A stretch of 64,000 bases of DNA, taken from assembly GCA_944327085.1 (NCBI GenBank), contig CALVGG010000004.1:62001-126000 (forward strand), given 5' to 3'. Positions 34,197-42,470 of this stretch are shown one piece after another (position 1 is the first letter of the stretch; every line of letters starts with the position of its first letter). Both the position numbers and the translations under genes were made by a program. The notes under the pieces are model-generated. The model worked only from the letters and a program-made list of their open reading frames with translations, did not search any database and was not told the origin of the DNA. Source of the stretch: an uncultured Elusimicrobiales bacterium. GTDB lineage: Bacteria; Elusimicrobiota; Elusimicrobia; Elusimicrobiales; Elusimicrobiaceae.

Positions 34197-34211
34197 TGCT
34201 ATAATAACTGT
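34197..34211 (+). promoter_or_regulatory. Extended -10 promoter, probably leaderless transcript
   Basis: TTGCTATAAT (TATAAT at 34200-34205) ends 6 nt before the ATG at 34212, so transcription should begin at or next to the start codon. No ribosome-binding site is present. Confidence 0.55.
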
Positions 34212-35306
34212 ATGAAAATTTTATATGTTATTACCACCACGTGTGTGGGTGGGGCGGAACAATCCATGGCGCAGTTGGCTGCTTATATGAAGCAGCAAAA
34301 AGCCACGGTGGAAATTGTGTCTTTGCGTACTCCGGGTGCTGTTGGGGTGCAGTTAGCCAAAGAGGGATTTAAAGTACATACCTTAGATATGGAAAACATC
34401 CCTACCCCTATGCAGGTTTTTAAATTACGCCAAATTATTACCACTTTTCAGCCGGATTTGGTACACGCTATGTTATATAGCGCCATAGAAATGTGCCGTG
34501 TACTGCGTTATGTAACCAAATTTCGCTTGGTAACTACGCCGCATTTTGATATGTCCAAACAGCCGTATTTATTGCAAGCGTTGGACCGTACCCTTAAAAG
34601 TATGGATGCCATGTCTTTTGCGGAATCTTTATATACGGCGCAATATTTAATTGGGCATCAAAAATATTTAAAAAGCCGGGTGTATTTACTTCCCAACAGT
34701 ATAGACCGCAAACGTTTCGCGCGGGATTTTACCAAGCGCCAGCAGATACGGGCCAAGTGGGGGGTATCCATGCGGGAAACGGTATTTATTTGCGTAGGCC
34801 GTCTGGCACCGGAAAAAAATCAAATTTTATTGTTAAAAGCATTTAAAAAGATGTTAGCCAAACATCCGTCAGCCTGTGTAGTACTGGTGGGTGATGGCCC
34901 GGAAAGAAATAATTTGGAATTATTTGTAACCTCTAATGATTTAACCGGCAAGGTTATTTTTGAGGGGGAAAAGACCCAGGTGGATGTGTTTTTATCCGGG
35001 GCGGATGTATTTGTATTGCCTTCCAATATAGAAAGCCTGCCGCTGGCTTTGTTGGAAGCTTTAGCAGCCGGTTTGCCTTGTTTGGTCAGTAAAGTGGGGG
35101 ATGTTCCATTATTTGTGGAGCATGGCCGCAGCGGATTTGTTTTTAAACCCGGTGATGAAACCATGCTTAGCTGTGTAATGACGGAACTGGCCGTAAATGA
35201 GCCGCTGCGTAAAAAAATGGGGGAAATATCCCTTCAAATAGCAGAAAAGAAACTGATTGATAATCAGCAGGCGTATTATAAAGCATATACCGCGCTGATT
35301 AAATAG
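34212..35306 (+). CDS. Family 4-type glycosyltransferase
   Basis: 364 residues with a GT-B fold. The N-terminal GGAEQSMAQLA glycine loop and the C-terminal nucleotide-sugar domain (FICVGRLAPEKNQILLLKAF, VLVGDGPERNNLE, PSNIESLPLALLEALAAGLPCLVS) are typical of GT4, including the ExxxxxxxE-like motif. It probably transfers a sugar during surface polysaccharide or glycolipid synthesis; donor and acceptor are unknown. No signal peptide is present. The start lacks a ribosome site and is preceded by a -10 box at leaderless spacing. The G of its stop codon is the first base of a parS site. Confidence 0.88.
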   Translation: MKILYVITTTCVGGAEQSMAQLAAYMKQQKATVEIVSLRTPGAVGVQLAKEGFKVHTLDMENIPTPMQVFKLRQIITTFQPDLVHAMLYSAIEMCRVLRYVTKFRLVTTPHFDMSKQPYLLQALDRTLKSMDAMSFAESLYTAQYLIGHQKYLKSRVYLLPNSIDRKRFARDFTKRQQIRAKWGVSMRETVFICVGRLAPEKNQILLLKAFKKMLAKHPSACVVLVGDGPERNNLELFVTSNDLTGKVIFEGEKTQVDVFLSGADVFVLPSNIESLPLALLEALAAGLPCLVSKVGDVPLFVEHGRSGFVFKPGDETMLSCVMTELAVNEPLRKKMGEISLQIAEKKLIDNQQAYYKAYTALIK

Positions 35307-35321
35307 TTTCCACGTGAAAAC
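35306..35321. other. parS site 1
   Basis: GTTTCCACGTGAAAAC, one base away from a perfect palindrome and close to the bacterial parS consensus TGTTTCACGTGAAACA. It lies about 1.9 kb upstream of parB and starts at the last base of the glycosyltransferase stop codon. Confidence 0.85.
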
Positions 35322-35333
35322 TTAGGAGATTTT

Positions 35334-36305
35334 ATGGAACAACGCTTATTTTTGATTGCTTGTGTGATGTATGTTTTTACCCTAATTACCCGCTATTTAA
35401 ATAAAAAGGAAGCTTTAAAAACCCCTTGGCGCTTTGCTATATGGCACAGCGCTTTTTTGGTATGTATATTGGGGTGTGCGTGGTATGTTATTTCATTTAT
35501 TTTATCTAACGGCATGGGGGGAGAAGCCATCCCGGCGGGTAAGCAGGCTTTGGTGTATTTGTTTATTTTGGCGGCCGCGTTTTATGGTTTAAAATCCGGC
35601 TATGAAGCCAAAAAAGAAAAGAAAGACAAAATCCAAAAGGCGGATTTGGACTGGGCCAACACGGTATATTTTGCCGGGTTTGTGGCTTCTTTTGTCATGT
35701 TCTTTTTTATCCAAGCTTTTAAAATTCCTTCAGCCTCTATGCGGGATACCTTACTGGAAGGGGATCATTTATTTGTAAATAAAGCCGTGTATGGGTTTCG
35801 TATCCCGTTAACGGATATTCGCTTTGGGCAATATAAACCGATTGAACGCGGGGATATTGTTATTTTCTCATTTCCGGCTAAGCATAAATATCAAATTAAT
35901 TGCGGCGGTTACCAATATGGTAAAGACTATGTAAAAAGAGTAATCGGTTTGCCGGGGGATAAGGTGGAAATCCGCCAAGGGCATGTTTGGCTTAATGATA
36001 AAGAAATGCCTGTGCAACCTTATGAAAAATACCAAGATGTGGAGCGGGTGCAGCCGGATGATGAATATGATGCCGAGTCTTACCAGCTGGTGTGGGAAAC
36101 CCACCAATTGGATAGTGAACTGGGCCTTGAACTGCGGGACAATATGGGCCCGGTGATAGTGCCTGAAAACAGCTATTTTGTAATGGGGGACAACCGCGAT
36201 GATTCCTGTGACTCCCGCTTCTGGGGCCCTGTACCGCGGAAAAATATTAAAGGCAAGGCGTGGTTTATTCATTGGCCGGTCTCACGCTGGAGAATGATTA
36301 AATAG
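35334..36305 (+). CDS. lepB: Signal peptidase I with extended N-terminal membrane region
   Basis: 323 residues. The serine-lysine dyad motifs are IPSASMRDTL (Ser135) and YVKRVIGLPGD with its Lys, plus the C-terminal VMGDNRDDSCDSRFWG. It removes signal peptides from exported proteins; this window alone encodes many. About 110 residues precede the usual single anchor helix, with three further hydrophobic segments (near 5-20, 35-58 and 72-88), more than in common LepB proteins. It is flanked by parS sites on both sides. Confidence 0.93.
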   Translation: MEQRLFLIACVMYVFTLITRYLNKKEALKTPWRFAIWHSAFLVCILGCAWYVISFILSNGMGGEAIPAGKQALVYLFILAAAFYGLKSGYEAKKEKKDKIQKADLDWANTVYFAGFVASFVMFFFIQAFKIPSASMRDTLLEGDHLFVNKAVYGFRIPLTDIRFGQYKPIERGDIVIFSFPAKHKYQINCGGYQYGKDYVKRVIGLPGDKVEIRQGHVWLNDKEMPVQPYEKYQDVERVQPDDEYDAESYQLVWETHQLDSELGLELRDNMGPVIVPENSYFVMGDNRDDSCDSRFWGPVPRKNIKGKAWFIHWPVSRWRMIK

Positions 36306-36320
36306 TTTTCACGTGAAAAC
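36305..36320. other. parS site 2
   Basis: GTTTTCACGTGAAAAC is a perfect 16-bp palindrome matching parS at the core. It begins at the last base of the lepB stop codon and lies 63 nt before parA. Confidence 0.9.
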
Positions 36321-36383
36321 TGTTCAGTTGCTTTTATCAGTTCTTTTATGGTTTAATATATAGGTATCGTACGGAGGAACTAC

Positions 36384-37217
36384 ATGGGAGAAATAATTTG
36401 TATCGCCAACCAAAAAGGCGGTGTGGGTAAAACAACTACTTCTATTAATTTGGCCTATGCTTTGGCTACTTTAAACCGCCAGGTTTTATTGGTTGATTTT
36501 GACCCGCAAGGCAATGCCGGTTCCGGCCTGGGGGTTACCTTGGGGGATGCGGATAAGTCGGTTTATCATCTGCTTACCAAAACCGCCCGCTTTGAAGACG
36601 TAGTGCGCCAAACCGCCAATGAAATGCTGGACGTGCTACCTGCCTGCAAAAACTTAGCTGGGGCAGAAGTGGAGCTGGTGAACGTGCGCGGGCGTGAAAA
36701 TATGCTGGCGGAAGCCTTAAACCCGCTGCGCCCTATGTATGATTTTATTTTGATAGACTGCCCGCCTTCTTTGGGTTTGCTTACTTTAAACGCTTTGATG
36801 GCGGCGGACAGTGTGATTACTCCCGTGCAGTGTGAATATTACGCCATGGAAGGCCTGGCCCATTTTATGACCACCATTGGCAAAATTAAACAATTTTTAA
36901 ACCCCCGCTTAAAGCTGGATGGCGGCATTCTTACGATGTATGATGCCCGCATGAATTTATCCAAACAAGTGTTTGAAGAGGTAAGCCATTTCTTTGGGGA
37001 TAAAGTTTATAAAACCCCCATTCCGCGTAACATCCGCCTGGCGGAAGCGCCCAGCTTTGGCCAAGCCATTTTTGATTATGACCCCGCCTGCCGGGGGGCG
37101 GCTGCTTATTTGGATTTAGCAGCCGAATTTTTAAGCCGCCGCGGCATAGATGTAAGCGATTATAAAGAAGCCGCTTTTACCGGCCCGGCTGCTTATAATT
37201 ATGATTTTGGAGGCTGA
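36384..37217 (+). CDS. parA: Chromosome-partitioning ATPase ParA (Soj)
   Basis: 277 residues. The deviant Walker A KGGVGKTTT with its signature lysine, VLLVDFDPQGNAGSGLG (Walker A') and FILIDCPPSLGLLTLNAL (Walker B) are visible. ParA binds DNA with ATP and drives movement of ParB-parS complexes near the origin. It carries a GGAGG ribosome site, and parB follows after 5 nt. Confidence 0.96.
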   Translation: MGEIICIANQKGGVGKTTTSINLAYALATLNRQVLLVDFDPQGNAGSGLGVTLGDADKSVYHLLTKTARFEDVVRQTANEMLDVLPACKNLAGAEVELVNVRGRENMLAEALNPLRPMYDFILIDCPPSLGLLTLNALMAADSVITPVQCEYYAMEGLAHFMTTIGKIKQFLNPRLKLDGGILTMYDARMNLSKQVFEEVSHFFGDKVYKTPIPRNIRLAEAPSFGQAIFDYDPACRGAAAYLDLAAEFLSRRGIDVSDYKEAAFTGPAAYNYDFGG

Positions 37218-37222
37218 CATAC

Positions 37223-38113
37223 ATGTCCAGACAAGCTTTAGGCAAAGGCCTTGACGCCTTACTCAAACAAACCCGTGAAATGGTGGAAAACCCTGCCGCC
37301 GCGGCACCCGCTAACGGCAACCAGGTGGCTAAAATTGCCATTTCCAAAATTGTTCCCAACCGGTTCCAGCCCCGCCGGGTATTTAATGATGAAAAACTGG
37401 CCGAGTTAGCCCAGTCCATTAAAGAGCACGGCCTTACCCAGCCTATTGTGGTAGTGTATGATGCCGGCTTGGATAAATATGAAATTGTGGTGGGGGAACG
37501 CCGCTTCCGCGCCAGCCAGTTGGCCGGCCTTACGGAAATTGACGCCATTATCCATAAACATTTGGATGACAAGCAAATGTGCGCCCTGGCGTTGATTGAA
37601 AACATCCAGCGCGAAGATTTAAACCCTATAGAAACCGCCCTGGGCTACAAAAGCCTGATGAGCAAGTTTTATGTAACCCAAACGGAGCTGGCTTCTTATT
37701 GCGGTAAATCCAAAGCGGCGGTGTCCAACTCCTTACGTTTGTTGGAATTACCGCAAGACATTCAACAAGCCTTGCAAGACGGTGTAATTACCGAAGGCCA
37801 CGGCAAGGCCCTGTTAATGGTAACGGATCCTGCCAAAAGGGCTGCTTTATTTGCCAAATTGCAAAAAAGCAAAATGTCCGTCCGCCAGGCGGAAGACGCC
37901 GCCCGCGTCTTAATGCTGCCTGCCGGCAAGCCGGTTAAAGCGGCCAAACCGGTGGAAATCACTGCGTTTGAGGCGGATTTACAAACTGCTTTAGGCACCA
38001 AGGTAGAAGTAAAATGCGGCAAGAATCCCAAAAAAGGCACATTGGTCATTCATTATAATTCTTTAGATGAATTGGACAATATTGCCGGCCGTTTAAAAAA
38101 TAAGTTATTATAA
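37223..38113 (+). CDS. parB: Chromosome-partitioning protein ParB (Spo0J)
   Basis: 296 residues. The N-terminal ParB/Srx CTPase domain shows NRFQPRRVF, EHGLTQPIVV and GERRFRASQLAGL; ENIQREDLNPIE follows, and a helix-turn-helix region (TQTELASYCGKSKAAVSNSLRLL) recognises parS. A C-terminal dimerisation segment ends the protein. Two parS sites lie within 2 kb. GGAGG is the ribosome site. Confidence 0.96.
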   Translation: MSRQALGKGLDALLKQTREMVENPAAAAPANGNQVAKIAISKIVPNRFQPRRVFNDEKLAELAQSIKEHGLTQPIVVVYDAGLDKYEIVVGERRFRASQLAGLTEIDAIIHKHLDDKQMCALALIENIQREDLNPIETALGYKSLMSKFYVTQTELASYCGKSKAAVSNSLRLLELPQDIQQALQDGVITEGHGKALLMVTDPAKRAALFAKLQKSKMSVRQAEDAARVLMLPAGKPVKAAKPVEITAFEADLQTALGTKVEVKCGKNPKKGTLVIHYNSLDELDNIAGRLKNKLL

Positions 38114-38129
38114 ACACCTTCCTACAGGG

Positions 38130-38155
38130 CCCCGGGTTCAGCCCGGGGTTTTTTT
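38130..38155 (+). terminator. Terminator of parAB
   Basis: A 7-bp GC stem (CCCCGGG with CCCGGGG), a five-base loop and seven T residues, beginning 17 nt after the parB stop codon. Confidence 0.92.
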
Positions 38156-38481
38156 ATGCCGTTATGGGGCCCATATGGGGGAAAAAGCATAAAACAAGGT
38201 GGTTTATGCTCCCTCTATCTTTAAAAAAGCCCTTTTTAAGCAAAAAGGCGGTTTATCGGGGCGATTGTTAAAAAATAAAGAAAGTATATGGGGTTAGCCT
38301 TAAAAACACACAGGCGGCCCGGTTTTGCTAAAAATAAAATTTTCCGTCGGAGACACCACCGTTTTTTGCGTATTTTGGGCCTGTTTGGCCGTGCTTATGC
38401 GTAAAACATGCCGGCAAACTCTAAAAGTTAGTTAAACTAATTTTCATTAAATTTTTACGGTGCAGTTTTTGCCTGCAGATT
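38156..38481. other. Gene-free stretch after parAB
   Basis: About 326 nt with no convincing reading frame, no tRNA-like structure and no riboswitch I recognise. A few short repeats such as AAAAAAGCC/GGC are visible, and AT content rises toward the next promoter. Confidence 0.4.
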
Positions 38482-38497
38482 TGCTATTATTTTGAAT
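38482..38497 (+). promoter_or_regulatory. Extended -10 promoter, probably leaderless transcript
   Basis: TTTGCTATTAT (TATTAT at 38485-38490) ends 7 nt before the ATG at 38498, with no ribosome site in between. Confidence 0.5.
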
Positions 38498-38770
38498 ATG
38501 ACTGAAAAATTAAAATTTTGCCAAAGCTGCGGTATGCCTTTGTTGGATGAGGCCTCTTTGGGCACCAATGAAGACGGCTCCCCCAATGCCGAATATTGTG
38601 CTTACTGTTACCAACACGGAGATTTTACCGCCGATTTAACGATGGATGAAATGATAGAAACCTGCGTTCCGTTTATGACGCAGTCCCACCCGGAGCTTTC
38701 CCCCAGGCAAGCGCATGAAATGATGCGCCTGGTTCTCCCGTCTTTAAAACGCTGGAAGCAAAAATCCTAA
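38498..38770 (+). CDS. Putative zinc-ribbon domain protein
   Basis: 90 residues. FCQSCGMPLLDEASLGTNEDG and AEYCAYCYQHG form the paired CxxC ligands of the zf-ribbon_2-type putative zinc-ribbon family; the TMDEMIETCVPFM helix is also shared. Small proteins of this family occur widely in anaerobes, often near regulators, but have no settled role. A TTG two codons upstream is a less likely start. It is monocistronic. Confidence 0.8.
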   Translation: MTEKLKFCQSCGMPLLDEASLGTNEDGSPNAEYCAYCYQHGDFTADLTMDEMIETCVPFMTQSHPELSPRQAHEMMRLVLPSLKRWKQKS

Positions 38771-38831
38771 GTACCGTTTGAACAGATAGCCCCTGCGTTA
38801 TGTCGCGGGGGGTATAGAAACAAAAGCCAAA

Positions 38832-39962
38832 TTATACGGTGGCGTCTTGCTCGTAAAAGGCACGTATTACGTCGCACACGCGCTGCACTTGTTCGGGCGT
38901 AATCTCGGGGAACATCGGCAGAGAAAGTACCTCTTGGCAGGCTTGTTGTGTGTGTGGGTAATCCTGCGGGTTTAATTGTAAGTGTGCATAAACGGGCTGG
39001 CTGTATAAAGCGGCCGGATAATACACCGCGCAGCCAATGCCGTGTTGGCGCAAGTAGGCCATTAATTCATCACGCCGTTCCGCACGTATGGTGTATAAAG
39101 AAAAAGCTTGGCTCCAGCCGGCAGGCGGTGTGGGGGGAAGGGTAACCGGTACCCCGCAGAGCCCTTCTTCATACCAGGCGGCGGCTTTGCGGCGGGCGTC
39201 TGTCCATTGTTCCAGCAGGGGCAGTTGTACACGCAGCATAGCGGCTTGCACCTCATCCATGCACAAGGGATAGCCGTCACAAATATAGCTGTTGGGGTCA
39301 TCGGTCGCGCGCCCGCAGTGGCGCAATGCGCGGGCCGCGGCGGCCAGTTCGTCATCATTGGTGGTTACACAACCGGCATTGGCGCAGGCGCTTACATTAT
39401 TGCCGGGGTAAAAGCTAAATGCGCCCGCCGTGCCAATACCGCCCACGCAAACGCCGTCCGCCTGGGACAAAATGGCTTGGGAACATCCTTCAATTACTTT
39501 TAGGCCGTGCTCGTTAGCCAGGTGCATAATGGCTTCCATATTGGCGGGATAGCCGTATAAATGCACGGGCAAAATGGCTTTGGTATTTTTGGTTATTTTA
39601 CGTTCCGCGTCTTGCACGTCTAAAGTATAGGTGCGCGGGTCAATATCGGCAAATACAAAATCTGCGCCTGTTAATGCAACAGAAGCGGCTGTTGTACTAA
39701 AAGCAAACGGCGTGGTAATTACTTCATCCCCCGGGCCTATGCCGGCGGCCCGTAAGGCCAGGTGCAGGGCCCCGCCGCCGGAGCAGGCAATGCAATGTTT
39801 AACGCCTATTAACTGGGCAAATTCTTCTTCAAACCGGGCGGTTTGAGGGCCTAAAAGCCATTGGTTGGAATTCAACGCTTCCAAAACCGCTTGATGCAGG
39901 CGGGGTTTTAAGGCTTGATATGGGGCTTGCAGGTTAAATAATGGGATTGGCTCGTCAGCCAT
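38832..39962 (-). CDS. DegT/DnrJ/EryC1-family protein lacking the PLP lysine
   Basis: 376 residues of the DegT sugar aminotransferase fold: PLFNLQAPYQAL at the start, CSGGGALHLALRAAGIGPGDEVITTPFAF, VHLYGYPANMEAI and IEGCSQA. The PLP-lysine motif, usually SFYPxKNLxxxGDGGA, here reads SFYPGNNVSACANAGC. Asn188 therefore occupies the lysine position (codons AAT AAT), and the GDGG turn is lost too. It cannot form the usual internal aldimine, so it may be a non-catalytic or differently acting homolog. It is the last gene of an operon with an MgtC-like and a DUF1646 protein (gaps of 14 and 4 nt). Confidence 0.85.
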   Translation of the reverse strand: MADEPIPLFNLQAPYQALKPRLHQAVLEALNSNQWLLGPQTARFEEEFAQLIGVKHCIACSGGGALHLALRAAGIGPGDEVITTPFAFSTTAASVALTGADFVFADIDPRTYTLDVQDAERKITKNTKAILPVHLYGYPANMEAIMHLANEHGLKVIEGCSQAILSQADGVCVGGIGTAGAFSFYPGNNVSACANAGCVTTNDDELAAAARALRHCGRATDDPNSYICDGYPLCMDEVQAAMLRVQLPLLEQWTDARRKAAAWYEEGLCGVPVTLPPTPPAGWSQAFSLYTIRAERRDELMAYLRQHGIGCAVYYPAALYSQPVYAHLQLNPQDYPHTQQACQEVLSLPMFPEITPEQVQRVCDVIRAFYEQDATV

Positions 39963-39976
39963 AGGCGCTCCTGTAT

Positions 39977-40606
39977 TTATTTGTATAAAGATTTTACTTC
40001 CGGCATTTCCAGTAAATCTTTGGTGATTTTATAAAATTCTCTGCCCGTAAATGTAGCCGTAATGGCCACCACAAACATATTATCCTGTTTGGTTACTTCC
40101 TGTTTTAATATGGAAATTTTGTGGCTTTCTATGCGGCGGCAAATATCATCTACCACGGCCCATTTGGGGGTGCATTGCAGGTAAATGGTGTCGTAATGTT
40201 TTACAAATTCCAGCAGTTTAATGGTTTTGCGCACGCCCAGCTGAATAAGCAATATAGAGGCCGCAAACAATGCCGCCAGTACGTATTCCCCATATCCTAC
40301 CGCCATACCAATAGCCGCCACCAGCCACACGCCGGCGGCGGTGGTCAGGCCGGAAATTTTGTTCCCGTCTCTTAGGATAGACCCCGCACCAATAAACCCC
40401 ACACCGGTTACAATTTGTGCGGCAATGCGGCCGGGGTCTCCGCCCTGGTTGCCCATGTATTGAGACAGTATGGTAAACAGCGTGGCCCCCAAGCAGATTA
40501 AGCAGTTGGTGGCGTATCCGGCGGGCTTATCGTGGTATTGGCGTTCCATCCCCAGTGCCCCGCCCAAGATTAAAGACAAAGCCACTTTAATTAAAATTTC
40601 ATCCAT
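39977..40606 (-). CDS. MgtC/SapB-family membrane protein
   Basis: 209 residues. The membrane part (about 1-125) contains GGALGMERQYHDKPAGYATN, CLGATLFTI and GVGFIGAGSIL, the conserved MgtC core, followed by a cytoplasmic ACT-like C-terminal domain. MgtC proteins are linked to survival in low magnesium and to F-ATPase control in pathogens; family members in other bacteria are less clear. It is in an operon with DUF1646 and the DegT-like gene. Confidence 0.88.
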   Translation of the reverse strand: MDEILIKVALSLILGGALGMERQYHDKPAGYATNCLICLGATLFTILSQYMGNQGGDPGRIAAQIVTGVGFIGAGSILRDGNKISGLTTAAGVWLVAAIGMAVGYGEYVLAALFAASILLIQLGVRKTIKLLEFVKHYDTIYLQCTPKWAVVDDICRRIESHKISILKQEVTKQDNMFVVAITATFTGREFYKITKDLLEMPEVKSLYK

Positions 40607-40610
40607 AGCT

Positions 40611-41669
40611 TTATAATACCAAAGACATTATAATAAAGTAAATTACCATTAAAACAATTCCCACAGGCAGGGCTTCCCGCGCCCATTCTTTGCTTTTAAT
40701 ATTTAATTTGGAGGCGCAAATAATATTGGGTATATTGCCCGGTATTAATAATCCGCCCGCCAAAATGAGGGACATGGTTAAAAATACCAGCGTTTCTTTC
40801 CCCAGCGACGGCATAATTTCTATGCTGGCCAGGGTGGCGTTATCCAACACGGCCGAGAGGGAGTTTATCCAATACAAAGCATATTTGGAAAGCTTGGTAA
40901 TGGTTTGCGCGGCCAGCGGTTTTAATCCTTCCCCCAGCCAAATGAGGGCCGCCACAAACAAATACACTTTTCCGGCGCGTATTAAAATGGTTTTGTACGT
41001 TTCGCCGCGGGCATTGTCCTGCGCGGGCTGGGTTAATTGGCGCCCTTTGCCCAAGCGGGAGGCCAACAGGGCAAACAACAAAATGCCCGGCACAATCCAT
41101 ATACCCATTAGTTTAAGCAAAAACAAAAAATCCGCAAAATAAGGGGCTCCTTTTAATTTGGCCACAATAATGGTGGAAAGCGGCTCCCCAATTGGCGTTA
41201 ATACGGCGCCCAGCCCCACGGCAAAACAAATGTATACGGTTAGTTTAATTTTCAGGCGTTCGTCTAAATCTAATAATTTGATAATTTCGGCCGCTGCCAA
41301 TGCCGCCACAATGGCGGTAATAATGCTGGACGTTAACCCCAATACAAGTACCGTGCAAAACAGCAAAATGCGCGGGCCGGTTTTCTTTTCCAACCAGTGA
41401 ATGCCGTGCGCCAAATACGCACCGAATTTTTTAAACAACACCCCCAACACCAACACGGCAGCCGTAATGGTAAGCGGTTCTTTTAGCCCTTCCGCCACCA
41501 AATGGCCGGACCATAAACCGGAAATACTTACGGCCGCCACGCCGCACACCAGTAAAAAAATCTCCAATTCTTCTTCAATTTTGTGAATTAAAAACGGCAG
41601 CGTCAGCGCGGCCAGCACCACCACGGCCAATGCCCCCATTGTGAAAGCAGAATAAGTTTGTACTTCCAT
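40611..41669 (-). CDS. DUF1646-family membrane transporter
   Basis: 352 residues with about ten membrane helices. The repeated re-entrant motifs (AVGLGAVLTPIGEPLSTII and LILAGGLLIPGNIPNIICAS) resemble ion-transporter superfamily permeases. DUF1646 proteins are regarded as putative sodium-dependent or Na+/H+-type transporters; the substrate is unknown. It is the first gene of the leftward operon with mgtC and the DegT-like gene. Confidence 0.75.
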   Translation of the reverse strand: MEVQTYSAFTMGALAVVVLAALTLPFLIHKIEEELEIFLLVCGVAAVSISGLWSGHLVAEGLKEPLTITAAVLVLGVLFKKFGAYLAHGIHWLEKKTGPRILLFCTVLVLGLTSSIITAIVAALAAAEIIKLLDLDERLKIKLTVYICFAVGLGAVLTPIGEPLSTIIVAKLKGAPYFADFLFLLKLMGIWIVPGILLFALLASRLGKGRQLTQPAQDNARGETYKTILIRAGKVYLFVAALIWLGEGLKPLAAQTITKLSKYALYWINSLSAVLDNATLASIEIMPSLGKETLVFLTMSLILAGGLLIPGNIPNIICASKLNIKSKEWAREALPVGIVLMVIYFIIMSLVL

Positions 41670-41702
41670 GCTTTGCTCCTTAACTAAAAAATATCAGGTT
41701 AT

Positions 41703-41735
41703 AAAAAAACCCGCTGTCCGTTAGGGCAACGGGTT
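41703..41735 (-). terminator. Terminator of the outer-membrane protein gene
   Basis: AACCCG and CGGGTT frame a 16-nt loop with a T run on the minus-strand transcript, 19-50 nt past the stop codon. Confidence 0.7.
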
Positions 41736-41753
41736 GATACGCACAACAAAGGC

Positions 41754-42407
41754 TTAAAATCGGCAGCCGATTTTTAACATAGCGCTTAAATAATGGTAGC
41801 GGCTTTTGCCCATTTGGTCGCTGTAATCGCCGTCCAGGTCTACCAGGTTATAGCGTCCTTCCAGGCCAAAAATAACGGTGTCGTCAATATCAAACTCCAC
41901 CCCGGCGCCCAGCATACCGGCCCAGCTGGTGCTGTTTACGGTATCATGCGTGCCGTCATCAAATTTCTCTTTAGAGAACATATGCCCGATACCCAAACCG
42001 GAAGTTACATACAAACGGGTGGGTTGAGAAGGGAAAAAGTTAAAACGCCCAATTACTAACCCCGTAGCAATGCCGGAGGTGTATTTGGCTTGTTGGGTGC
42101 CGGCGTTAAATTTATCGCCGCTGGCAAAGCCGGTATAGTTACCGTCTAACCCCAGGGTAAAAAACGGCCCGATGTTACGCAAGAAAGCCAACCCCGCAGA
42201 AAAACCAGTTTTACCTATTTTTACTTCTTGGCCGTTGTGGGTCCAGTTGCCTTGCGGTTCGGCCACGCCGCCGTAAAATTCCACACGGGTGGTATTGTTG
42301 CGCAGGCCATATTCTTCCAGGCCGTAATAATCATGGTAGGCGTCTTTGGCCATTGCCGATAAAGGCGCCGTCGCTAATACAGCACACAGCAAAATGAGTT
42401 TTTTCAT
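41754..42407 (-). CDS. Outer-membrane beta-barrel protein (OmpX/OmpA-barrel-like)
   Basis: 217 residues. The signal peptide is MKKLILLCAVLATAPLSAMA. Alternating strands follow (TRVEFYGGVAEPQGNW, LGLDGNYTGFAS, FDIDDTVIFGLEGRYN), ending in LSAMLKIGCRF with a terminal Phe. The protein resembles small eight-stranded barrels. AGGAG precedes the ATG, and a candidate -10 lies about 40 nt upstream. Its function is unknown. Confidence 0.75.
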   Translation of the reverse strand: MKKLILLCAVLATAPLSAMAKDAYHDYYGLEEYGLRNNTTRVEFYGGVAEPQGNWTHNGQEVKIGKTGFSAGLAFLRNIGPFFTLGLDGNYTGFASGDKFNAGTQQAKYTSGIATGLVIGRFNFFPSQPTRLYVTSGLGIGHMFSKEKFDDGTHDTVNSTSWAGMLGAGVEFDIDDTVIFGLEGRYNLVDLDGDYSDQMGKSRYHYLSAMLKIGCRF

Positions 42408-42470
42408 ACCGCTCCTTTACAAGAAATAAGTTAAATTATTGTAACTGTTTTAAAGCATTTTTACAATACA

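Noticed and set aside
38156-38481. A riboswitch or tRNA in the gap after parB.
   Set aside because: No cloverleaf, T-loop or known aptamer core could be traced.
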